Assembly (NCBI GenBank): GCA_021296375.1
Contig: JAGWAQ010000001.1
Location: 1 to 40,668, forward strand
Length of the DNA stretch: 40,668 nucleotides
Direction of reading: 5' to 3'
Source of the DNA: Alphaproteobacteria bacterium
Lineage (GTDB): Bacteria > Pseudomonadota > Alphaproteobacteria > Puniceispirillales > UBA1172
Below the pieces are notes generated by a model that did no database searches, was not told the DNA's origin, and was given only the letters and a program-made list of their open reading frames with translations. Of the stretch, positions 25,965 through 32,517 are shown piece after piece (position 1 is the first letter of the stretch; each line of letters begins with the position of its first letter). Made by a program: the position numbers and the translations under genes.

Positions 25965-26008
25965 TGGCGAAATCGCCACGCCACCACCTGCCGTTTTTAT
26001 GGCAGGAT
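25965..26008 (+). promoter_or_regulatory. Late-type operator-promoter element, copy 3 (-10-like CAGGAT at 26003-26008)
   Basis: TGGCGAAATCGCCACGCCACCACC at 25965; located like Mu PI, before the protease/capsid genes. Confidence 0.75.
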
Positions 26009-26040
26009 GAGAAAAATCAGAAATCTCCGAGGGGAAAACC

Positions 26041-26382
26041 ATGTCGATTCCAAAGGCACAGATTGAGAAAATCACGGCGCATCTGGCGGCGGAAGGCACC
26101 ACCGTCCAACATTCCACCCCGATTGAAAAGAAAGGGAAGCATGGCCGCAAAATCGCCAAGATGCAGACCACCGACGACATCATCACCCCTGATGATGTGC
26201 TGGCGGCGAACGGTCATCCTGATGGCGGCTGGACGCTGGTGACGGTTGACGGGCAGAAATTCCATGTTGCTGAAGGCGAGCTGGTCACTGCCGCGCCACC
26301 GCCACCACCACCACCACCGCCACCACCACCGCCTAAGGCACCCAAGGCACCCAAGGCACCCAAAACCGGGGGCAATAAGTAA
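26041..26382 (+). CDS. Hypothetical protein with polyproline (P13) and (KAP)3 tail (113 aa)
   Basis: ..TAAPPPPPPPPPPPPPKAPKAPKAPKTGGNK; RBS GAGGGG. Confidence 0.7.
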   Translation: MSIPKAQIEKITAHLAAEGTTVQHSTPIEKKGKHGRKIAKMQTTDDIITPDDVLAANGHPDGGWTLVTVDGQKFHVAEGELVTAAPPPPPPPPPPPPPKAPKAPKAPKTGGNK

Positions 26383-28772
26383 TGAAAACCCTGCTGGAAA
26401 TGCTGATGGAATATTCCGACGGCGCGATCATCGGCCGTGACGCGCTGGCGGAAGCCTGGACCAGTGGTGATCTTGACCAGCTGCGTGACGCCTTGCGTGA
26501 CGCCATCAAGACAACCGAAGGGATGGGTGACGACAGCTGGGTGAACATCGAAGCGATCTTCAGCGATACCGTCATCTTCATCGATGACCTTGATTACATC
26601 CAGTACGACTGGTCCCAGGGCGCGGATGGCGCGATTGTCCTCAGCAACAAGACCAAGGTCATGAAGACCTGGTCTGAAGTGGCGGAAGCCGCGGCGGTGG
26701 ACGCCGGGTTGATTTGCGAAGCGGCGGAAAAGGATGATGCCCTCCATGTCCGCGTCATCAAGGCCGGGGCGTCAGCGGCGTCAGGGGTCTATTACCCCGC
26801 CGAAGAATTGAGGCGGCTGGCGGAAGCCAATGCCGGCAACACCTGGCCTGTCTACGCCGGGTCTGATGAGGACCACCGCAAACGCCCCGGCACCGGCGCT
26901 GACGTGCGCCAGACCATCGGCTGGATCGAAGGCATCAGCTATATCGCCGAGGCCGCGAAAGGCGGGCCTGCCGTTTTCGGGGTCATGCGCTTGCTGGAAC
27001 CCGCCGAAGGGCTGGGCAAAAAGATCATGACCGCTGTGTCCAAAGGCATGCCCGGGCTGTTCGGGCTCAGCATCACCGGGGCGGCGGGGCAGTTCAAGCC
27101 GCGTCACGAGCCCGGCCGCAAGCTGGCCGAAGCCCATAATATAAACATCCAATCCGTTGACATCGTCGCGCGGCCCACCGCCGGCGGGGCTATCCTTAAC
27201 CTGGCGGAAGCCGCCATGCCCGAAGGAGGGGCAGACCCTATGACCAAAGAACAGATCATCGCCGCGCTGGTGGAGAAAGGTTACGCCAAGGCGGCGATCG
27301 CCCATCTTGGTGAAGATGCCCTCACCACCATGCTGACCAACACCCCTGCCGCGGATCCCGCACCGGACGCACCGGTCGCACCGGCTGCCGATCCCGCACC
27401 GGCTGCCGATCCCGCACCGGCCGCGCCGGCTGCTGACGCGGCGGCTATTGCCGAAGCGGCGAAAAAGCAGGTCGCCGAAGCCATGGCACTTGCGGGCGCG
27501 CAGATGGCGGCCAATGATCGCGTCCACCGGTCGGATATTCCCGCCGCCACACGGGACCGCCTGCTTGAGCGGGTGAGCGGCATGACGGATCCGGCGCAGC
27601 TGACGGAAGCGGCGGTCACCAGCCTGATCGAGGCGGAGCGGAGCTACCTGGCGGAGGCCGGCGGCACCGCAGGTGGCATCCCCGATTTTAAACTGCCGTC
27701 GGTCAAGGTAACGGATAACGCCAACATGCTGACGGAAGCGGCGGTGGCCATGCTCGACCCCGGCCACAAGGACCATGGCCTCGCCATGCGTGAGCTGGGG
27801 GGGCTGAAGGGGCTTTACCTGAAAACCACTGGTGACAGATTGCTGAGCGGGTTCAGCCGCAAGCATATTGTTGAAGCGGCGGTCAGCTCCTCGACCTTTG
27901 ATCAGATCCTCGGGGACAGCATCCACCGCGTCTTGATGATGCGCTATGATTTCATGATGCAGACGACGCGCTGGAACGAGCTGGTGAGCAGCACCCGCGC
28001 GATCATGGATTTCAAGGATCACCGATTCAGTAATGTCGGTGGATACGGCACGATTCCTGATGTCAATGAAGGCGCCAGCTATAACGACCTGACCCACCCC
28101 ACGGAGTGGGAAGCCAACTTTGCCGTAAGCAAGCGCGGCGGCGTCATCCCCGTCACCTTCGAGATGATCCGTAACGATGACATGGCCCTGCTTCAGCGGC
28201 TGATCGAAAAGGCGGCGGAAGCCTGTGTCTTCACCCTCAATGATTTTGTTTTTGGTTTGGTGACGCAATCGAGCGGCAACATCTATGATGGCGCGGTGCT
28301 GTATTCCGCCACCCGTGGCAACCTTGGCACCACGGCGTTTTCCAAAGCGGCCTTCCGCACGGCGGATATCGCCCTGCGCAAGCAGCAGGAGTTGAGCAGC
28401 ACACGTCCGCTCAACATGCCGACCAAGAAAATTATCTGTTCCATTGACCTGGAGCCGACCATTCTGGACGCGCAACAGCGCGGCACGGAAAACGACCCTG
28501 ACACCGACACGTCACGGATGCGGGCGGTCGATGTCGTTCCTTGGGAGGGCATGACCGATGAAAATGACTGGTACCAGCTGGCCGACCCCATGCGATGCCC
28601 CGGGATTGAGGTCGGTTTCCTTGATGGCAAGAAGGAGCCAGAGGTGATCAACCGTGACAATGTCATGGAAGGCCCGGCGTTCACCAATGACCAAATGGAG
28701 TTCAAGCTGCGTCATATTTATGGCGGCACCGTTTCCGACTGGCGGTCAATGCGGGCCAACAGACCAGCTTAA
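26382..28772 (+). CDS. Fused prohead protease - scaffold - major capsid protein (796 aa)
   Basis: N-terminal protease-like region (..YYPAEELRRLAEANAGNTWPVYAGSDEDHRKRP...GLFGLSITGAAG..), Ala/Pro/Asp-rich central linker, C-terminal Mu-T/HK97-like capsid region. Confidence 0.8.
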   Translation: MKTLLEMLMEYSDGAIIGRDALAEAWTSGDLDQLRDALRDAIKTTEGMGDDSWVNIEAIFSDTVIFIDDLDYIQYDWSQGADGAIVLSNKTKVMKTWSEVAEAAAVDAGLICEAAEKDDALHVRVIKAGASAASGVYYPAEELRRLAEANAGNTWPVYAGSDEDHRKRPGTGADVRQTIGWIEGISYIAEAAKGGPAVFGVMRLLEPAEGLGKKIMTAVSKGMPGLFGLSITGAAGQFKPRHEPGRKLAEAHNINIQSVDIVARPTAGGAILNLAEAAMPEGGADPMTKEQIIAALVEKGYAKAAIAHLGEDALTTMLTNTPAADPAPDAPVAPAADPAPAADPAPAAPAADAAAIAEAAKKQVAEAMALAGAQMAANDRVHRSDIPAATRDRLLERVSGMTDPAQLTEAAVTSLIEAERSYLAEAGGTAGGIPDFKLPSVKVTDNANMLTEAAVAMLDPGHKDHGLAMRELGGLKGLYLKTTGDRLLSGFSRKHIVEAAVSSSTFDQILGDSIHRVLMMRYDFMMQTTRWNELVSSTRAIMDFKDHRFSNVGGYGTIPDVNEGASYNDLTHPTEWEANFAVSKRGGVIPVTFEMIRNDDMALLQRLIEKAAEACVFTLNDFVFGLVTQSSGNIYDGAVLYSATRGNLGTTAFSKAAFRTADIALRKQQELSSTRPLNMPTKKIICSIDLEPTILDAQQRGTENDPDTDTSRMRAVDVVPWEGMTDENDWYQLADPMRCPGIEVGFLDGKKEPEVINRDNVMEGPAFTNDQMEFKLRHIYGGTVSDWRSMRANRPA
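27240..28772 (+). CDS. Putative nested in-frame product (scaffold-capsid, 510 aa) from an internal start
   Basis: AAGGAGGGG (27223-27231), 8 nt, ATG 27240, in frame with the 26382 ORF (858 nt); MTKEQIIAALVEKGY... Confidence 0.55.
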   Translation: MTKEQIIAALVEKGYAKAAIAHLGEDALTTMLTNTPAADPAPDAPVAPAADPAPAADPAPAAPAADAAAIAEAAKKQVAEAMALAGAQMAANDRVHRSDIPAATRDRLLERVSGMTDPAQLTEAAVTSLIEAERSYLAEAGGTAGGIPDFKLPSVKVTDNANMLTEAAVAMLDPGHKDHGLAMRELGGLKGLYLKTTGDRLLSGFSRKHIVEAAVSSSTFDQILGDSIHRVLMMRYDFMMQTTRWNELVSSTRAIMDFKDHRFSNVGGYGTIPDVNEGASYNDLTHPTEWEANFAVSKRGGVIPVTFEMIRNDDMALLQRLIEKAAEACVFTLNDFVFGLVTQSSGNIYDGAVLYSATRGNLGTTAFSKAAFRTADIALRKQQELSSTRPLNMPTKKIICSIDLEPTILDAQQRGTENDPDTDTSRMRAVDVVPWEGMTDENDWYQLADPMRCPGIEVGFLDGKKEPEVINRDNVMEGPAFTNDQMEFKLRHIYGGTVSDWRSMRANRPA

Positions 28773-28795
28773 CGGGTTGCCCATAAGTTGGGTTG

Positions 28796-28860
28796 AAAGG
28801 GCCAGCATCTGCCCGGCTTCATCTTGATGAGGTCAACGACAGATGGCGGCCCTTTCTTTT
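28796..28860 (+). terminator. Nested stem-loop with T-rich tail downstream of the capsid gene
   Basis: AAAGGGCC (28796-28803)/GGCCCTTT (28848-28855), CATCTG/CAGATG, inner CTTCATC/GATGAGG, then CTTTTT. Confidence 0.75.
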
Positions 28861-28896
28861 TAACCGCCGCTTGAGGGATGATTAAGGATCGTTTGA

Positions 28897-29604
28897 ATGA
28901 GCTTTGCCACCTCCAAAACACAAGTGCTGCGCCGCACCGGATTCACCGGCGCCGATATCCCTGCCGATGACGTCATGGAAGCGGCGATCGCGGCGGCGGT
29001 GGATTTTTACAGCCAGCACAAGCCCCATATTGATTTTGCCGACATCACCGTGGTTGAGGGCGAAGAGCAGGCCTTGCCTGACGGCTGGGTCTACGGGGTC
29101 TGGCAACTCGTCACGGCGGAAAGCCACAACCCGTCTTCGGATTATGAGGGCGGCTGTGACTTGCCCGCCGCCACGGTCGAGCTGCGGGCGGAGGGGCCGG
29201 TGCTGATCCCTGACCCTGATGTTTACCTCGGCGTTGATGATGACCTGCGCATCACCTTTTCCCGCCCTCATGTTTTTGCCCCCGATGATTCTGAAGGCGA
29301 TGCCGAGGCCAACACCCTGCCCGTGACGGCAGAGGAAGGGGTGATCTGGTACGCCGGGTCTGTCCTGCTGGAATCGCGTGCCGCCGCTCTTTCCAACAAT
29401 CTGGACACGGCCCTGGCGACAGCCGGCAGTGTTGCCACCACCAGTCGGGCGACGGCCTATGCCAAGCGCGCCCAGAGGGCGCGGGAGCTGGCGCTGGAGG
29501 CCTGGCAGATCAAGAACAAAACGCCGGTGGCGGCGGCGCGGTCATCACGCGAAGATCGCCGTGACGTGTTCCGCTATCGCGGCAAGCGCGGGGGATGGGT
29601 ATGA
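28897..29604 (+). CDS. Head-tail connector-like/hypothetical structural protein (235 aa)
   Basis: Position between capsid and tail-completion genes. Confidence 0.6.
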   Translation: MSFATSKTQVLRRTGFTGADIPADDVMEAAIAAAVDFYSQHKPHIDFADITVVEGEEQALPDGWVYGVWQLVTAESHNPSSDYEGGCDLPAATVELRAEGPVLIPDPDVYLGVDDDLRITFSRPHVFAPDDSEGDAEANTLPVTAEEGVIWYAGSVLLESRAAALSNNLDTALATAGSVATTSRATAYAKRAQRARELALEAWQIKNKTPVAAARSSREDRRDVFRYRGKRGGWV

Positions 29605-30110
29605 CCAATATCCGCATTCATCATGACGAGCTGACGCGATTCAGCGACGCCCTTGAGCGCATGCCTGACCGGCTCACCGCCGAGATGGTGACCGGCGTTA
29701 ATGAGATGCTTTTGCTCGGCCAGCGCGAGACCCAGGAGCGGACGCCGACGGCGACAGGATTGACCCGCAATTCCATCATTGCCGACGCGCCGGTGGTCAC
29801 CACTGGTGGCGGGGTTGAGGGCCGCTGGGGATCCGCCGCCCCGCATATCGAGCCGCTGGAGGAAGGGTCGCGCCCCCACATGCCGCCGATCGCGCCGATC
29901 CAGCAATGGGTGGTGCAGAAGCTCGGCATCAGCGAGCCGACCCATGCCCGCGCGGTGGCCTGGGCAGTGGCCACCAAGATCAAGCGCGAGGGCACTCGCG
30001 GGCAGTTCATGTTCCGTGATGCCACCACGGCCATCAGCGCGGCGGTCCAGCGTCGGCTGGGGCTGGCGGTCGCCCGCACCATTCAGTTTATGGAGGCGCA
30101 GGATGGCTAA
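29601..30110 (+). CDS. HK97 gp10-like head-tail/tail completion protein
   Basis: MTNIRIHHDELTRFSDALERMPDRLTAEMVTGVNEMLLLGQRETQERTPTATGLTRNS... Confidence 0.65.
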   Translation: MTNIRIHHDELTRFSDALERMPDRLTAEMVTGVNEMLLLGQRETQERTPTATGLTRNSIIADAPVVTTGGGVEGRWGSAAPHIEPLEEGSRPHMPPIAPIQQWVVQKLGISEPTHARAVAWAVATKIKREGTRGQFMFRDATTAISAAVQRRLGLAVARTIQFMEAQDG

Positions 30111-30600
30111 TATCAACGCCATTGCCGAAGCGGTGGCGGCGCGGATCGCCACGGTGGATGACGCCGGCCAGTCCCTGCGCGCGGCGTTCATCAGCCGTGA
30201 TTACAACGCGATGATTAATGCCATGAAGACCGGCGATGAGCTGCGGGCCTGGCTTATTCAGGCGACGGGCATTCGCACCACCTCGTCCTCAACACGGCGG
30301 GCGCTGGTCGAGATCACCTGGACCTTGATGCACATCGCCCAGATCAATGCCGGTGATCCTGTCCAGTCCCGTGTTGATTTTGAGGCGCGGGTTGAGGCGG
30401 TGCGGCTGGCCTTCGCGGCGCAACCTGAGCTTGCCATGACGGAGGCGGATGGCCGCGTCACCGACATCACCCCTACCGGAGGCACGCCATGGGGAATGCA
30501 GGTGCTGCGGATGGAAGACGCACAATTCTACAATATCGACAGTCATGTTGCCGACTGTGTTTTAACCCCGCGGGTCATCGAAGACCTGCCGCCAGCTTGA
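30103..30600 (+). CDS. Tail completion/terminator-position protein
   Basis: MANINAIAEAVAARIATVDDAGQ...; overlaps the upstream gene. Confidence 0.55.
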   Translation: MANINAIAEAVAARIATVDDAGQSLRAAFISRDYNAMINAMKTGDELRAWLIQATGIRTTSSSTRRALVEITWTLMHIAQINAGDPVQSRVDFEARVEAVRLAFAAQPELAMTEADGRVTDITPTGGTPWGMQVLRMEDAQFYNIDSHVADCVLTPRVIEDLPPA

Positions 30601-30614
30601 TGGAGGACATACCG

Positions 30615-30803
30615 ATGCCGAAGACACCCACCCCCCCGACCAAACCAGCGGCGGCTAAGACAGACGATCCGCGCCCGGGCAAGGGCGGAAGCTATTATTT
30701 TGTAGACGGGAACATGACCCCCTCAGCTCGCCCAGAAACCACCCCCGCCAAAACCGACACCGGCAACACCGACCCCGCCACCACCGACAAAGGAGACGCG
30801 TAA
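30615..30803 (+). CDS. Small Pro/Thr/Lys-rich protein (62 aa)
   Basis: TGGAGGAC upstream of ATG; coupled to the tail tube gene. Confidence 0.55.
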   Translation: MPKTPTPPTKPAAAKTDDPRPGKGGSYYFVDGNMTPSARPETTPAKTDTGNTDPATTDKGDA

Positions 30804-31720
30804 TGGCACCCCCTATTATCTATCGGCTAGGGCTTGTCCTCGCCCGAATCGAAACCACGGAAGGTAATTTCCTGCAGCCGTCCAGCACCGACGCCGTGCT
30901 GTACCAGAACCTGACCATCGAGCCGGTCGCCGGAACATCCATCGATCGCCCCAACGAGCGCGGCGGGCTGGAGACCTATTCCAGCTCACCGGTTGGCACC
31001 CATTCTATTGTCAATTTCAGCGTTGAGCTGGCCGCCAGTGGCACCATCGACACGCCGCCGGCTTTTGCCAACCTGCTGCGTGGGTGCGGCATGTCGGAAA
31101 CCATCACCGCCAACACCCAGGTGCGCTATCGGCTGGCGGATGAGGATTTCGAGAGCCTGTCCCTCGAGCTTTATATTGACGGCATCCGCACCCGCCTGAG
31201 CGGCGCGCGGGGAACCTTCACCTGCTCGATGGACAACAACACCAACCCGATGCTGAATTTCACCTTCACGGGCAGAAAGACCACGCCGATCGACGCCGAC
31301 AATGTCATCACCGATGTCAGCGATTACCAGCGCCCGCTGGTCATCAATTATGACAACACGACCTTCACGCTTGATGGCACCAGCCCGTCATTGGCGGCGC
31401 TGACGATTGACCTCGGCAACACCGTCACCCACCGTGACATGGTCAATCGTGAAGACGTCATCATCACCGATCGTCAATGCGGCGGCTCCGTCACCTTCGA
31501 TATGCCGCCGGTCAGTGACGAGGATTACATCGAAAAATCGCAAGACGGGGATGAGATGGCCTTCAGCCTGAACCACGGCTCGTCCAATGGCGAGCGGGTG
31601 GAATGGACCTGCTCAACAACGCAACTGACTGGTGCCGCCATGCAGAACGGCGACGGCGTGCTGCAGCTGTCGGGCGGGTTGCGCTTCGTCGGCAATTCCC
31701 TGACCCTCACCTTCCGCTAG
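30803..31720 (+). CDS. Siphovirus tail tube protein (305 aa)
   Basis: Gene order and composition; LRGCGMSETITANTQVRYRL... typical of tail tube proteins. Confidence 0.8.
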   Translation: MAPPIIYRLGLVLARIETTEGNFLQPSSTDAVLYQNLTIEPVAGTSIDRPNERGGLETYSSSPVGTHSIVNFSVELAASGTIDTPPAFANLLRGCGMSETITANTQVRYRLADEDFESLSLELYIDGIRTRLSGARGTFTCSMDNNTNPMLNFTFTGRKTTPIDADNVITDVSDYQRPLVINYDNTTFTLDGTSPSLAALTIDLGNTVTHRDMVNREDVIITDRQCGGSVTFDMPPVSDEDYIEKSQDGDEMAFSLNHGSSNGERVEWTCSTTQLTGAAMQNGDGVLQLSGGLRFVGNSLTLTFR

Positions 31721-31735
31721 AAAAGGAGGCTACCC

Positions 31736-32122
31736 ATGCCATTCCAATTCACCGCCGACGCCACGTTCAAATGGCCCGTCACCATCATCAAGCCGGTGCC
31801 TGACCAGCCGGGCCAGACCACCAGCCATGAGTTCATCGGCGTCTTCAAGCAGCAAATGCAACATGCCCATGACGCGTTGAACGACAGCCTGAACGAGATT
31901 GACCCCCGTTCCCCCACCGCCCTGGAAGAAGCCGCGGCGATCAACCGCGAGTGGTACCGGCAGATCCTCGTCGACTGGGAGGATATCCTTGACGGCGAGG
32001 GCCAGCCCCTGCCCTTCAGCGCGGCAAATCTCGATCTGTTGCTGACGGACCCGGTGGTTGGGCTTTGCATTTCCAAAGCTTATAACGCGTCGCAGAAACA
32101 GGACGCCCAGAAAAAAAACTGA
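31736..32122 (+). CDS. Tail assembly chaperone, short form (G-like)
   Basis: Between tail tube and tape measure; ends ...QDAQKKN* at a slippery run. Confidence 0.8.
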   Translation: MPFQFTADATFKWPVTIIKPVPDQPGQTTSHEFIGVFKQQMQHAHDALNDSLNEIDPRSPTALEEAAAINREWYRQILVDWEDILDGEGQPLPFSAANLDLLLTDPVVGLCISKAYNASQKQDAQKKN

Positions 32123-32517
32123 TCGCGCTGGCGCGGCGATGGTTCACCCCATCCCCCGTCAGCAGTGCCGCCGACAGAGAGGATTTGCAAATGCAGGCCG
32201 AGGCCCTGGGCATTGACGCCGCGGCGTTCAAGCGGATGATGCCGCCGGAAGCTGGCGCCCCTGATGGCGCCCCTGATGGCACCCCGCCCGACGTGCTGGA
32301 GGTGCTGCCCGCCAACACCAACGCCGCGTGGCTGTTCCTGACCTGCTCGAGCCAATGGCGGGTGGCGGGCATGTCGGGCCAGCCCATGGGGCTGGACATG
32401 GGGGCGGTGGCCACCATCGCCCGGGCGCGCGACATCCCCCTTGACGCCGACACGCTCGACCGCCTACTGGTGATCGAGCGTGAGGCGCTGCGCTTGATGC
32501 AGAAGGCGGTGGCATGA
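31736..32517 (+). CDS. Tail assembly chaperone, -1 frameshift product (GT-like), join(31736..32119,32119..32517), about 260 aa
   Basis: Canonical heptamer A_AAA_AAC at 32113-32119 one codon before the 0-frame TGA; the -1 frame is open from there to 32517 (LIALARRWFTPSPVSSAADRED-LQMQAEALG...). Confidence 0.85.

Noticed and set aside
26781-28475. 564-aa minus-strand ORF opposite the capsid polyprotein
   Set aside because: Shadow ORF of a well-supported gene; low-complexity composition with no recognisable domain.
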